Assembly (NCBI RefSeq): GCF_007570935.1 | Contig: NZ_VLLR01000002.1 | Coordinates: forward strand, 1-64,000 | Source: Lactobacillus sp. LL6 | GTDB lineage: Bacteria; Bacillota; Bacilli; Lactobacillales; Lactobacillaceae | Length of the DNA: 64,000 bases | Direction of reading: 5' to 3' | Shown: one piece after another, positions 18,597 through 28,395 of the stretch | How positions within the stretch are numbered: position 1 is the stretch's first letter | How the letters are laid out: the number at the start of each line of letters is the position of its first letter | The notes under the pieces: generated by a model | What the model was told of the DNA's origin: nothing | Database searches by the model: none | Seen by the model: the letters and a program-made list of their open reading frames with translations, nothing else | Position numbers and translations under genes: made by a program

Positions 18597-18667
18597 TTTA
18601 TAAACTAAAGTCAAAAATGTTCTGAAAACTTATAATTTACTAATAGTTTTAGTTTTTAATTTTTTCA

Positions 18668-18815
18668 TGCTATACTATAACTTATCTAAGTGGTAGATAC
18701 TCTAAGGAGCCTATTGCGATTGTGTGAGTCCTCAGTATCTGACTACACAATTATTAATGATACGAAAGTTACTAGTGCTTACCGTCTATTATTTAAATAG
18801 GCGGTTATTTATTTG
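18668..18815 (+). ncRNA. Candidate small RNA at the left prophage end
   Basis: An extended -10 element (TGC-TATACT, 18668-18676) is followed by a structured, ORF-free stretch and a 10-bp terminator stem (ACCGTCTATT 18781-18790 with AATAGGCGGT 18796-18805, one G-U pair) with a T-rich tail. Within it AGATACT (18695-18701) pairs with AGTATCT (18734-18740), while ATTGTGT (18719-18725) pairs with ACACAAT (18745-18751). These two helices interlock. The predicted RNA is about 130 nt. Function unknown. Confidence 0.5.
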
Positions 18816-18845
18816 ATTTGAATTTTCTATAGATAGTAAAAACAC

Positions 18846-18900
18846 AAAAAAGACCACTCCAGGGCTAGCATTGATATGAACCCCTAGAGTGGTCTTTTAT
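18846..18900 (-). terminator. Terminator of the prophage late operon
   Basis: A long stem built on AGACCACTC (18851-18859) with GAGTGGTCT (18887-18895), followed on the minus strand by a T6 run. It lies 30 bases after the endolysin stop and would end late transcription. The stem is near-symmetric, so it may also stop transcripts from the left-end sRNA. Confidence 0.8.
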
Positions 18901-18929
18901 AATATTACGGAAAATTTTAAATAACTTAC

Positions 18930-20042
18930 TTATAAAACTACGTAAGCACGATTACCAGTAACCCAAACTGTTTTTCCTTTATACTTATCCGTCAAAGCAA
19001 AGAAGCGTCCTTTTCTACCTGTTATATGGTAAATTTTGTTTGTTTCTAATGCATATACTTTTGTTGCATCTGCATCAGGACTAGCCAAAGCATGAGTATG
19101 GTCCAATACAACTTTTACACGACCTGATAAGTTAGAATTATAAAAAATTGGATTTGATTTAGTAACGCCAGCACGCCCATCAACCCATTGATTCTTGCCT
19201 AATTTTAACGCACCATCTTTTTCGTCAAGAACTTTATAACTTGATTTACGATCAAGATGGCCAATAACTTTAGCTAAATCAGAATCACTATATAGATTAC
19301 ATCCCTTTAAATTAGACACAATAAACACACGTGGGACATCCCATTTTACAATTGGATGTAATGTCAATTCCCAATCATCCTCTCTACTATCACTTAAATT
19401 ATTACTTTCACTTTTTAAAGGCAAAACATTAATGTTTCCATCAACATTTAACCCTTTCCAGTTTTGAGTAAATTGCCAGATTGCCACTCCATCCATTGAT
19501 GGAAACCAAGTAAAATCAGGAATATCAACCCTATCCATAGTTGCATATTTAGCAACCCATAAGCAATTTCCAAAAGCTTTAATGATTTTGTGAATATCAA
19601 CATGATAATTTAATACCGCTTCTCCAGAATATAGGAGCGGCTGGTATCCGGACTGCTTAATAACTTTCATTGCTTCAATAATTGCATTGGTATTAGCAAG
19701 AGTTGAGCCTTCAGTATAATTGCCGCTCCCACTTTCCCAATCTACAGCGAAATAGCTACCTTTAGGTATTCCATAAGCTTTAGCATATTTAACTGCATAA
19801 TTTGCTTCAGAAATCGCTACACTGCTATTACCACTAAACGTTCCATAAAAGTACCCCATAGTCATTAGACCCTGAGTTTTAGAACTTGAAATTTGACTTT
19901 GTGCATTTGGATTAATGTAGTTAGTTCCTTGTGTCACTTTGACGATTGCGTACTTTGTTCCATTCACAATGTAACTTGCTAGATTAGTTGATTGATAGCT
20001 TGCTACGTCGATTCCGTAAGACATTTTTGGAATTTCTATCAA
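18930..20042 (-). CDS. lys: Endolysin, GH25 muramidase with C-terminal wall-binding region
   Basis: About 370 aa. The N-terminal glycosyl hydrolase 25 domain has YGIDVASYQ, the catalytic acidic pair in SYFAVDWES, and LWVAKYA near residue 185. It cuts the MurNAc-GlcNAc bond of peptidoglycan to lyse the host. The last ~130 residues form two repeats resembling lactobacillar SLAP-type binding domains (KVIGHLDRKSSYKVL; KVYALETNKIYHIT). No signal peptide, so holin is needed. The start is uncertain: TTG at 20042 has AAAGGA at correct spacing, while the ATG at 20051 touches the ribosome site. Confidence 0.9.
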   Translation of the reverse strand: MIEIPKMSYGIDVASYQSTNLASYIVNGTKYAIVKVTQGTNYINPNAQSQISSSKTQGLMTMGYFYGTFSGNSSVAISEANYAVKYAKAYGIPKGSYFAVDWESGSGNYTEGSTLANTNAIIEAMKVIKQSGYQPLLYSGEAVLNYHVDIHKIIKAFGNCLWVAKYATMDRVDIPDFTWFPSMDGVAIWQFTQNWKGLNVDGNINVLPLKSESNNLSDSREDDWELTLHPIVKWDVPRVFIVSNLKGCNLYSDSDLAKVIGHLDRKSSYKVLDEKDGALKLGKNQWVDGRAGVTKSNPIFYNSNLSGRVKVVLDHTHALASPDADATKVYALETNKIYHITGRKGRFFALTDKYKGKTVWVTGNRAYVVL

Positions 20043-20086
20043 TTTTATCATTCCTTTCAAATGAATTAAAAACTAAGGCATTATAA

Positions 20087-20479
20087 CTAATCCTCTGTTG
20101 CATCATTTACTTCTTTATCATTTGCTAAAAATCCTACTTGAGTGGGAATTTCAGAGCCTTCATCCCCATTTTCAGTTACCTTAGCTTCATTATGCGCACG
20201 CTCAATCATACCAGCTGCAGCTTCATGGCTAACTTTAATATTATATGCATTAGCAGCTTTAACTAAGTTAGAAGTTGCTGAAAGCTTCTTTTCATCATTA
20301 GACTTGTCCAAAACTGCTTCTTGAGCTTCTAAATTTTTAGCAATTTCATACAAACCTTCCATCTTTTCAGCAAGATGTTTGTTGTGAGCTTGAGCCCATT
20401 GATAAGCATAGACAATGATTCCTGCTACTAAGAAAACATATGGCCATAAAGCTTGTGCAAACTCAATTACTTGATTCAT
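20087..20479 (-). CDS. hol: Holin, LL-H family
   Basis: A 130-aa protein with one N-terminal membrane helix (ALWPYVFLVAGIIVYAYQWA) and a long charged, helical C-terminal part with an acid-rich tail, the form of the phage LL-H holin family. It would oligomerise in the membrane and release the endolysin. It overlaps the upstream small membrane protein by 17 bases. Confidence 0.8.
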   Translation of the reverse strand: MNQVIEFAQALWPYVFLVAGIIVYAYQWAQAHNKHLAEKMEGLYEIAKNLEAQEAVLDKSNDEKKLSATSNLVKAANAYNIKVSHEAAAGMIERAHNEAKVTENGDEGSEIPTQVGFLANDKEVNDATED

Positions 20480-20690
20480 TTTTGTTTAATTCCTCTCTTA
20501 ATTTCTCATTTTCTGCAGTTAAACGTTTGTTTTCATCATTTAACCGATTATTTTCCTCTTTGATATAGTCATGACTTTCTTTGGTTTTATCATGATCTGT
20601 CTTTTTATTGCTCAGTCTCCAAGTCAGTACTCCCATTACGAAGGTTAGTAGCACTTGCAGTAGATTAGTCCATTCGTGCAAGCGTGCCAC
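20463..20690 (-). CDS. Small membrane/coiled-coil protein, holin-like
   Basis: A 75-aa protein: one membrane helix (LLQVLLTFVMGVLTWRL), then a charged coiled coil (KEENNRLNDENKRLTAENEKL). It lies between another membrane protein and the holin, so it is probably a second holin or antiholin-type partner (inference). Confidence 0.65.
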   Translation of the reverse strand: MARLHEWTNLLQVLLTFVMGVLTWRLSNKKTDHDKTKESHDYIKEENNRLNDENKRLTAENEKLREELNKNESSN

Positions 20691-20693
20691 CTC

Positions 20694-21089
20694 CTATCGC
20701 TTTGTGTTCCTATCCCTTGCAATTTGTAAGATATTTAAAACCATATAAAAGCCTAATATTGCTGGAATTCCCATTCTTAATTGACCTGCAAAAATCATAT
20801 GCATAATTTCTATTCCGGTAATCATAGTGACAAAAGCAGCGGAAATACCTAAAAGAATTCCCGCTACTTGATTATCATGAATATTCATACCAGCGTATAC
20901 AAGCAAACCAATACCAACAATTACAGCAATACCATCAATGCCATTGTCATTCATTAAAAATGCATATTGAGGTGGCCAAAAAAAGTAATCAGGTTCTGAC
21001 CACAAATCTAGTCCCATTAACAGCATTGCCAATCCAAGGTTAGTGTACTTACTGTTCTTGGTTAATAAATTGTGAATCAGCTTTATCAT
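20694..21089 (-). CDS. Small polytopic membrane protein of the lysis module
   Basis: About 131 aa with three to four hydrophobic segments (AVIVGIGLLVYAGMNI; GILLGISAAFVTMITGIEIM; GIPAILGFYMVLNIL). It overlaps the XkdX-like gene upstream and sits before the holin pair. I do not recognise the family. The start is not certain: ATG 21089, GTG 21098 or an internal ATG are possible. Confidence 0.6.
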   Translation of the reverse strand: MIKLIHNLLTKNSKYTNLGLAMLLMGLDLWSEPDYFFWPPQYAFLMNDNGIDGIAVIVGIGLLVYAGMNIHDNQVAGILLGISAAFVTMITGIEIMHMIFAGQLRMGIPAILGFYMVLNILQIARDRNTKR

Positions 21090-21231
21090 AGTCTTCACCC
21101 AAGATTCTCTTATAACCAGCCTTAGTAAGAATTCCCATGGTCACATAGGAACGAAGGTCTTGCTTAGTAATCATGCTAAATTCATATTCCATTTGATAAG
21201 TTGGAGTCATATCTAAATCAAAAGTTAACAT
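21049..21231 (-). CDS. XkdX-like tail-associated small protein
   Basis: A 60-aa protein with the XkdX-type pattern RSYVTMGILTKAGYKRILGEDY. XkdX-like proteins are encoded between tail-fibre and lysis genes in many Firmicute phages. It starts immediately after an AAGGAG ribosome site inside the end of the preceding gene. Confidence 0.75.
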   Translation of the reverse strand: MLTFDLDMTPTYQMEYEFSMITKQDLRSYVTMGILTKAGYKRILGEDYDKADSQFINQEQ

Positions 21232-21845
21232 TATCTACCATCTCCTTCCTTAACATTGTCAGCTGCCTGTGTTGCATCTTCTGGCTTAGAATCAGATGAA
21301 TCATCTGACTTAGTATCCTTGATTTCAGGTTGAGTAGGTTTATTAAGTTGATTAATAGTAGCAGTTAATTTAGCTACAGATTCTGTAATTTTACCAGTAT
21401 TCATATTAGTCATAGTTATCATCTTAACTAAATTATCAAATTTAGCATCATTATCAGCAACACTTTTAGCTTGAGTTTGTTGAGTCGTAGTAATTTTATC
21501 TACTGATTTAGTAACTTCTTCAATTTTCTTATTAACTGCAGTAAATTGTCTTCCAATAGCTGTAGCTTCATTTTCAATCCAAGCCATGTTTTTCCAATCA
21601 TACTTTGGAGATTTTAAACTCGTATCTGGCTTTTCTTTAATAAATGGATAGTAGGTTTCCCCTTCAAAAGTCAAAGTAGTGATAATTTCTTCACAAGGAT
21701 GATCATCATTACTTAAATAATAAGTGTGAAAAATATCAGACTTAATGAGTTGATTATTATCTGTAGTATTTGCTACAGGTTCCGTAGTTAGTTGAGCATT
21801 TGCTGCAGTAATTGCAGTGGTTTGTGTATTTTCGTTATTATCCAT
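21231..21845 (-). CDS. Tail/baseplate accessory protein with coiled coil
   Basis: About 204 aa, start chosen at MDNNEN behind GGAAAGG. The middle contains YYPFIKEKPDT and a helical heptad stretch (VNKKIEEVTKSVDKI), ending in a Ser/Asp-rich tail. Position between the receptor-binding genes and XkdX suggests a baseplate or fibre accessory. No known domain is recognised. Confidence 0.6.
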   Translation of the reverse strand: MDNNENTQTTAITAANAQLTTEPVANTTDNNQLIKSDIFHTYYLSNDDHPCEEIITTLTFEGETYYPFIKEKPDTSLKSPKYDWKNMAWIENEATAIGRQFTAVNKKIEEVTKSVDKITTTQQTQAKSVADNDAKFDNLVKMITMTNMNTGKITESVAKLTATINQLNKPTQPEIKDTKSDDSSDSKPEDATQAADNVKEGDGR

Positions 21846-21859
21846 AACAATTTCCTTTC

Positions 21860-21895
21860 CATCAAAAAAGCCCACTCTTTTTGAGTGAGCCTAAC
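21860..21895 (-). terminator. Hairpin terminator between tail genes
   Basis: On the minus strand GCTCACTC pairs with GAGTGGGC (21870-21877 with 21883-21890, one G-U pair) around an A5 loop, then T6. It probably reduces expression of the downstream tail accessory and lysis genes. Confidence 0.7.
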
Positions 21896-21924
21896 TATTA
21901 GGGCGGTTTTATGACTTGCCCAGG

Positions 21925-22188
21925 TCAGCTTATTTCTTCAAAGTCGTATTTATCTATGATTAAACCATCACCGACGTAATAAGTAATATTTCCATTTTCA
22001 CGCCACTGTATTCCAGTTAAAACATGAATTTCTCCGGGATAATAATTAGTTACCTGCATGCCATCGCTTGGGCGAGTAATTGAAGCGGATCTAATTATTT
22101 TTATTTTTCTTGGGAAATATTCTTTACCAAAAATTGTATTACCTATAGCAATCTTAGTTACTTCTTTATTACCAATTTTAAGCGTCAC
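21925..22188 (-). CDS. Small tail protein
   Basis: An 87-aa, mostly beta-strand protein starting at GTG behind GGGGG. It follows the receptor-binding protein gene by 11 bases. Probably a small baseplate or fibre-tip component; no family recognised. Confidence 0.55.
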   Translation of the reverse strand: MTLKIGNKEVTKIAIGNTIFGKEYFPRKIKIIRSASITRPSDGMQVTNYYPGEIHVLTGIQWRENGNITYYVGDGLIIDKYDFEEIS

Positions 22189-22199
22189 AATTATTCCCC

Positions 22200-24911
22200 C
22201 TAGTCTGTAATGTAATAAATAGTATTGCCATCTTTATTACCAATAGTATTATATTGAGCCATTGTTCCAGTCCAAGTCTTTTTAGTCTGATTTCTTAGTG
22301 CATTTAGTTGATTTTGGAGGTTATTTGTATCACTCTTCCATGCTATATCTTCATGCCATGTTGGTGCATTACCATTTCCTCCACCAATTCTAGCTGTATG
22401 ATTACCATATGATACTTCCAAAAATCCCTTAGTGTCAGCACCACCAAATGCAACACCTGCGCTGTAATTTCCTAATAGGTTATTCATAGCTTTATTGGTA
22501 TTGCCCCTAAATGCAACTAAAGCTTGACTATTGTTTCCAAAGCCTAAGATATCTCCCCAATTATTTCCTGCTGAAGCCATATGGAAAAGGGGCCCATTTA
22601 AATTAACGGTATCAGCATTAATTAGCTGCTTCCATGGTCTCCATGTATTATCTACTTTAATTCTCCAATACATTGAGTTGCCATTATCCGCCATATATGT
22701 TTGAGTTATTCGACTACCAGAACCATTTACTACCAGTACACCCCAGTTTTGAGCAGGATAGTTGGGGGCTCCATTAGGCTGAACAATATAACTGCCACTA
22801 TCAGTTAAAGTGTTAGCATCAACTTTATTTTTCCAAATAACACCAGATAAATTCCTGATATGATCAGCAATTTGTCCTAAAACTTGCTGATCAACCATCC
22901 AATAATTGCTAAAAGCTCTACTTCCATTTGTAGGCTTTTTATTTATAAAATCATATCCTAACGTAACAGTTTGCATTGGCAAATTTACATTGCCACTAGG
23001 ATCTGGACTAACTCCTTGAACTCGTTTAACTTGACCAGCAGTAGCTATTTTTTGATCAATCTCTTCTTTAGTGTAAGAGTCGAGTCTTTTCCAAGAACTC
23101 CATCTATTAGTAGTTGACCATCCTCTTACAAATATAGCTCCATCATTAGTGTCAGTATAAGTTTGGTACCCATTTGTAGTACCGTGCCAATTATTTAATG
23201 GAACTACACGCAGAATTGCAACATGGTCAGAATACGGAGCATTAATTACATTTTTTGCAAATGACAAATCATAGTTTCCCACTTCTTTATAGTTATTTAA
23301 ATCAATATCACTATTTGGAACGCTATTTATTTTAGCTAATGGAGATAAATCGGTGTCCAAATTAGGCGCCCAACCACTAGCAATATTTCCTGCTTCTAGC
23401 ATAAGATTAGCATAATACATTGATCCTCCTGGAGTAGATGTATCTGACCAATCTACTATGCGCCATCCACCATAATTTCCTGCTTCTTTTACTGTGAAAT
23501 TGAAATTAAATTCTTGCCACTGATTACTATAATCTTTTGTTTTGGCTAATGGTATTCCTCCATTTTTATCAGAAATATCACTAAATAATCCTAATTGATG
23601 ACCAGAAATAGGACCATTTGCTCTTGCAATAAAGCTTAAAGTATAACTTCCAGGTACTAAATACAGAGAATCAACCAAAGAAATACCAGCTGACTTTAAC
23701 GTTTTTCCCCAAGCATGAAAAATCTTGGTTCTAATTAAATTAGAGTTATTGTCTTTTTGATGATTGGTCACATCTTCAATGGAATATCCATGACCATCAT
23801 CCTTAATACCAGATTCCCAATTTTTCCAGCCAACTAAATAACGAGTATTAGGCAATAAGTTTGTTCCACTTATACTTAAATTGCTTTCAGAAACAAAATT
23901 TGTAAAATCAATGCCACTAAACTGCTTTAACAAATTAGTCATTTGTGCTTGAGTATCGGTAAGCTGTTTTTTAACTGCATCAATATTCTGATTTTGGGCA
24001 TTAATACTATCAGTGATTTGTTTAGCTTTTGAATTAAAATCATCAATAGTTTTAACTTTCCAAGCATCATAATCTACCTGTAAATCATGCAATTTTTTGC
24101 TGAAATTATCATTAGCATTTTTAATTGCAGAATCTTTAGCAGAATTTATAGCGTTAATAGCATCAGTACGAGCTTTATCATCAGCGGCTTTGTCTGCATT
24201 TCTTTGATCATCAGCAGCTTTCTTTAAAGCTGCTTTTTGATTGTCTGCATCTTGTTGAATTTTTTGTTTTTGAGCGTTCCATTCATTCTGAAGATTATTA
24301 TATTTCTTTTGATAATCGTTATATTGATTTCTCAATTGATTCAACGTATTAACAGCATTATTTTTTGATTCGTTAATAGCATTAATAGCATCTTGCTTTG
24401 CTTTATTAGATGTGTTTCTCAAATCATTTGATAATGCATTAATATCTTGTTCTGCTTTTTGAGTGACGCCTCTAAAATGATTTTCTAGTGCTTCAAGAGT
24501 AGAAACGTAGTTATCATTATTAATATGAATATTAGCTTGTTTAAGAACCTTAAATTTAAAATTTTTAGTAGTATCAACTACAGTTGTACCAGATACTATT
24601 TCAAACCAAGCTTCCCCACTAGCGCTATAGATATCAGCCTGTAAAACGTAATTGAATCGACCAGCTTTTTCATCTATCATCTGGATTTGACCAGAATGTT
24701 CACCAGAACCATCATCAATTATTACTTTGCCTTCTTCTTTGTTCTCTGAAAAGACTATTTTTTTATTAGTTAAATCATAGGCAGATCCATTAGCGTCAAT
24801 CAAAGTCACTGGCAAAATTAACCCCTTTTCAGATTGACGTAAAGTTCTAATATTATTGTTTACCACTGTAACCGACTTGTTTGTTGGTAGCGTAATCATT
24901 TCCAGTGACAT
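22200..24911 (-). CDS. Baseplate/receptor-binding protein with BppU-type N-terminus
   Basis: A 903-aa protein. Residues ~1-130 match the BppU N-terminal fold (GLILPVTLIDANGSAYDLTN, then VDTTKNFKFKV). A long Lys/Gln/Asn-rich coiled coil spans ~140-330. A carbohydrate-binding-like jelly-roll lies near 350-510. A pyocin-knob-like domain near 700-780 (DSGSYIVQPNG; YWRIKVDNTWRPW) leads to a C-terminal head. It would bind the host cell-wall sugar. An AAAGGAGG site precedes the ATG. Confidence 0.8.
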   Translation of the reverse strand: MSLEMITLPTNKSVTVVNNNIRTLRQSEKGLILPVTLIDANGSAYDLTNKKIVFSENKEEGKVIIDDGSGEHSGQIQMIDEKAGRFNYVLQADIYSASGEAWFEIVSGTTVVDTTKNFKFKVLKQANIHINNDNYVSTLEALENHFRGVTQKAEQDINALSNDLRNTSNKAKQDAINAINESKNNAVNTLNQLRNQYNDYQKKYNNLQNEWNAQKQKIQQDADNQKAALKKAADDQRNADKAADDKARTDAINAINSAKDSAIKNANDNFSKKLHDLQVDYDAWKVKTIDDFNSKAKQITDSINAQNQNIDAVKKQLTDTQAQMTNLLKQFSGIDFTNFVSESNLSISGTNLLPNTRYLVGWKNWESGIKDDGHGYSIEDVTNHQKDNNSNLIRTKIFHAWGKTLKSAGISLVDSLYLVPGSYTLSFIARANGPISGHQLGLFSDISDKNGGIPLAKTKDYSNQWQEFNFNFTVKEAGNYGGWRIVDWSDTSTPGGSMYYANLMLEAGNIASGWAPNLDTDLSPLAKINSVPNSDIDLNNYKEVGNYDLSFAKNVINAPYSDHVAILRVVPLNNWHGTTNGYQTYTDTNDGAIFVRGWSTTNRWSSWKRLDSYTKEEIDQKIATAGQVKRVQGVSPDPSGNVNLPMQTVTLGYDFINKKPTNGSRAFSNYWMVDQQVLGQIADHIRNLSGVIWKNKVDANTLTDSGSYIVQPNGAPNYPAQNWGVLVVNGSGSRITQTYMADNGNSMYWRIKVDNTWRPWKQLINADTVNLNGPLFHMASAGNNWGDILGFGNNSQALVAFRGNTNKAMNNLLGNYSAGVAFGGADTKGFLEVSYGNHTARIGGGNGNAPTWHEDIAWKSDTNNLQNQLNALRNQTKKTWTGTMAQYNTIGNKDGNTIYYITD

Positions 24912-25074
24912 TTGTATCCTCCTTTCTTTGTGAATCTAATGCTTCTTGTAATTTTGCATTACGAATTTTCAATTGTTCATTTTCTACTTGTAGTTTTGCA
25001 ATTGTTACATTACAACTACCAATAATATTAGCCATGTTGGTTGCTATATTTAATGCTTCTTGATTTTGATTCAT
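24853..25074 (-). CDS. Small coiled-coil protein of the baseplate module
   Basis: A 73-aa helical protein (VTIAKLQVENEQLKIRNAKL), overlapping the start of the receptor-binding protein gene by 59 bases, which implies translational coupling. Likely a small adaptor; no family recognised. Confidence 0.6.
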   Translation of the reverse strand: MNQNQEALNIATNMANIIGSCNVTIAKLQVENEQLKIRNAKLQEALDSQRKEDTNVTGNDYATNKQVGYSGKQ

Positions 25075-25083
25075 ATCATTTAC

Positions 25084-28000
25084 CTACAATCCGTGATAAT
25101 ACTTAGAACTAAAGTGAGCCTTTATAAAATCAGTTAAATTTGTATATTGGCTTCCTGAACTTATTAAATGTTGACCATTACTTAAAGGTGTATCCCAGTT
25201 ATCAGCTCTTAAAACAACTGCACCACCAACTGTAATTCCTGATGGCCTGATTTCAGTTCTTTGCCATCCGTTATCTGAAACTGCTAGTTGTCCAGAAGAT
25301 AACATCGAGCTGTATGAAGGTGATGTCAACCAAATAACTTTACCTCCATTATCAGGAGTAAGGTTAGTACCATATGGCTGATTAGTACCAATATAGATAT
25401 TCATTCCACCTTCAGTGCCAATAGTTAAGGCGGATTCAACTAAACAGGAACGAATATTAACTGCTTCAATTGTTCCAGCTTTAATGGAATCAGCATAAAT
25501 CATTCCCCGACTGTCTATTCCAGCCCTAGGGCGTTGATTACCCCATTCATCATAGAAAACCAACCCATTACCAGTAAAAGCCATAGTTCCACCATCGCCA
25601 GTTTTTGCAGTTAGTTCTGTAGGATTTTGCCAATTAGGAACAGCTCTAATAACTCCAGAACTACCATTGGTCACCCAATCCTTCATTTCTTGAGCAGACT
25701 GAGCAATACTATTCATTCGCTCTTCAAAATTTTTATTAGTAACTAGTTGTGTCGCAATATCCTTTCCATTTTTATCAACTCTATGTTGAACTAGACCCAA
25801 ATCATCCATAAGCTTCTTTTCAGCTTGCTTTCGACTTGCCCCTTCTTGCTTCAACATATAATCGTATTGATTAAGCAAGCCATTCATATGACCCTTAAGA
25901 GCATTAGTTGCACCACTTACTCGTTCGTTGCTCTTTTTATCTGCAGCTTGAAGCAGTAGGTGTTCATAAGTCTCAGGTAAATCACCAATAGTTACACTTG
26001 CATAATGTTGTGCTAAACAGTCCCAAACAGTAGCATTCACTTCTGCTTGCTCCTGAATACCATATTTCGGAAAGAATACAGTTACATAGTCATACATGCT
26101 TAATTGAGTAAAATCAGCATGAATTCCTGACATCTCCTGATAACCGACTGTACAACTTACTTGAGGATGGCCATATTTATGTTCAATCAAGTAGTTATTA
26201 CCAATTTGAGTAGCTTGGTCAATATCAGCTTGAGTAGCTACAAATGAACCATCAGCTTGCTGACCAGACAAATCTTGGTCATCATGCTTAAAATAAGAAC
26301 TAATGTCAACTGTATTAACTTTATCAATGTTAGGGTCAATACCATATCCCTCTGCATAAAGAGGACCAACTACAACTTTTACTTCTTTTTGTGATTGGTC
26401 AACACTAGCTTTACTAGTTTCTGGAGCATTATCTGACGAATCTGGAGCATTTAATTTTGATTTATTAGAGTCAATATTTTCTTCTGGAAGCCAACCGGTT
26501 TTACCATGATAAGTTACTTGAACATAAGTCTTACCATCTCCGCCTTTAGCTTCATGACCATTAACAATATCAAAACTTTCACCATTAGGAATTGACCAAT
26601 TGAGCGCTTTAGTTTTATCAGGAGTAGCATAAATTTCCACTTTAGAGTGGTCTTTGATTTGACTCTTTAAGTATGAACTTGCTGAAAATTGTGGCTTAAC
26701 ACTACCATCTTTTTTATAGCTGATTGAACTAGACCTAACCCACCCATACTTAGTATGATGATAAGTTATTCCACCTTGGACGATTGTCTTATCAATCGTG
26801 GCCATACCTTTTTTAGCTTTAACTTTGACCTTTTTTTGAGTTTCTTTCCAGTAAGCCTTATTAGCAACCTTGTGTCGATTTTTACCTTTTCCAACATAAC
26901 GATAAGCCTTTTTAGACTTGCTTGCTACATTAACCGTTTTAGTAGTTGCTACCATCTCATGCTTTTTATTCATGTGATAGATAACAGCTTTATCAGTAAG
27001 ATAGCCCCAGCCAGAGTTACTGAATGATTGATATGAACCGTCTTGACTTACTGAAAGGTGTGGACCATAAAGCCAATTATGTTTACTTACTCGATACCAC
27101 AAATCTCCATTTTGATTTCGTTCAACCATGTCATAATGGATTCTTTCACCATTTTTATAAGTTTTGCCATTACGATAATGAGTTTCTCCTACTTCTGGAG
27201 AATAGTATCCATGAATCGAACCACCTTTTTTATAAGCAACTACTGCATAACCCGAAATGCTTACACGACTTCCGGCACCACTTTCATCATGTGGATCTGC
27301 AGCCTTAACAGTTACATGACCTTGAACATTAGTAACTAAATAAGTGCCTGTAGCATCAAAATTAAGCCAATTAGCATCAATCCAGCCGCCACCATCTTCT
27401 GGAGCAATGGGATACCAAGTATCACTATTAACAGTGTTAATTTGAAGCTTACCATCTGGAGTAAAACTTTGGTCTGCAACAGCTTGACCTAAATGAATTT
27501 TTTGACCATTTCTTAAAGTTGCAATTTGATGCTGTCCTTCAACTGGAGAATCATAAATTGAAACTGAACCACCAGCTAAATAAGTTTTGGCCACATTAGA
27601 ATAAGTTGTTGGCCAATTATTCCAATCAACATTAGTTTCAGTAGCAATTGCTTGACCCGGAGTATATGTTGCTACAAATACTGCACCGGTATACATATTC
27701 TCAATATTACGATCTTGTGTAATAGACTGAATATTTTTACCGTAAGCAACTACAATGCCAGAATCACTACCAGCATGTTTACTATGATGAATATCAAAAT
27801 TATCAAATTCTAATTCTCCATCAAAAAGACCAAGAACGGATTGCGTTGCAGTATCTCCTTCTTGGTCTGGATCTATTAGAATTGCACCTGCTTGTTGGCC
27901 ACCCTGAACATTAATATTTTGAACAGAACTAACTTCACTATCAAAGCTAAAACCTTTGGGCGGTTGCATCGTATTCAAAACTTGATTCATTAAATCTTGC

Positions 28001-28395
28001 GCTGAGCCATTAGCAAACTGAATGTCATCAGGAACTGTAGCATCATTTAAAGTTGCTGCAATATGTTCCGCATCAACCACTACATTATCAAGTTCATCTT
28101 GAGTATGAGTAATTTTAAAAATCTGATGTACAAATTTACGATTGATATCTGCTAAAATATACCGATTCTCTTCAATTTCTGACATATGTACCCCATTAAG
28201 GGGATACGTCATTTTAAGTGTAGGGAACTGGTTAGCACTCCATGTTACTTGACACGTAAGCGCATCCCTTAATGGAATTCCTGGAGTAGTAAAGTCATCA
28301 TTAATGCTTTTAAATAATCTAGGACAATCAAGCAAGTCAGTATAAACTTGATAATCAACTTCTGGAATTCTACCAACTATATCAATTCTTGCCAC
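25084..28395 (-). CDS. tal: Tail-associated protein (Tal), prophage tail endopeptidase family
   Basis: A 1103-aa protein; GTG start at 28395 behind GGAGGAGG, overlapping the Dit stop. The N-terminal ~350 residues have the prophage endopeptidase-tail (gp27-like hub) pattern. Several SH3/SLAP-like wall-binding stretches are inserted in the middle (YYSPEVGETHYRNGKTY; HNWLYGPHLSVSQDG; IYATPDKTKALNW). The rest carries the hub sequence again and a C-terminal fibre-like domain. It forms the tail tip and may help cut or bind peptidoglycan during infection. Confidence 0.8.
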   Translation of the reverse strand: MARIDIVGRIPEVDYQVYTDLLDCPRLFKSINDDFTTPGIPLRDALTCQVTWSANQFPTLKMTYPLNGVHMSEIEENRYILADINRKFVHQIFKITHTQDELDNVVVDAEHIAATLNDATVPDDIQFANGSAQDLMNQVLNTMQPPKGFSFDSEVSSVQNINVQGGQQAGAILIDPDQEGDTATQSVLGLFDGELEFDNFDIHHSKHAGSDSGIVVAYGKNIQSITQDRNIENMYTGAVFVATYTPGQAIATETNVDWNNWPTTYSNVAKTYLAGGSVSIYDSPVEGQHQIATLRNGQKIHLGQAVADQSFTPDGKLQINTVNSDTWYPIAPEDGGGWIDANWLNFDATGTYLVTNVQGHVTVKAADPHDESGAGSRVSISGYAVVAYKKGGSIHGYYSPEVGETHYRNGKTYKNGERIHYDMVERNQNGDLWYRVSKHNWLYGPHLSVSQDGSYQSFSNSGWGYLTDKAVIYHMNKKHEMVATTKTVNVASKSKKAYRYVGKGKNRHKVANKAYWKETQKKVKVKAKKGMATIDKTIVQGGITYHHTKYGWVRSSSISYKKDGSVKPQFSASSYLKSQIKDHSKVEIYATPDKTKALNWSIPNGESFDIVNGHEAKGGDGKTYVQVTYHGKTGWLPEENIDSNKSKLNAPDSSDNAPETSKASVDQSQKEVKVVVGPLYAEGYGIDPNIDKVNTVDISSYFKHDDQDLSGQQADGSFVATQADIDQATQIGNNYLIEHKYGHPQVSCTVGYQEMSGIHADFTQLSMYDYVTVFFPKYGIQEQAEVNATVWDCLAQHYASVTIGDLPETYEHLLLQAADKKSNERVSGATNALKGHMNGLLNQYDYMLKQEGASRKQAEKKLMDDLGLVQHRVDKNGKDIATQLVTNKNFEERMNSIAQSAQEMKDWVTNGSSGVIRAVPNWQNPTELTAKTGDGGTMAFTGNGLVFYDEWGNQRPRAGIDSRGMIYADSIKAGTIEAVNIRSCLVESALTIGTEGGMNIYIGTNQPYGTNLTPDNGGKVIWLTSPSYSSMLSSGQLAVSDNGWQRTEIRPSGITVGGAVVLRADNWDTPLSNGQHLISSGSQYTNLTDFIKAHFSSKYYHGL

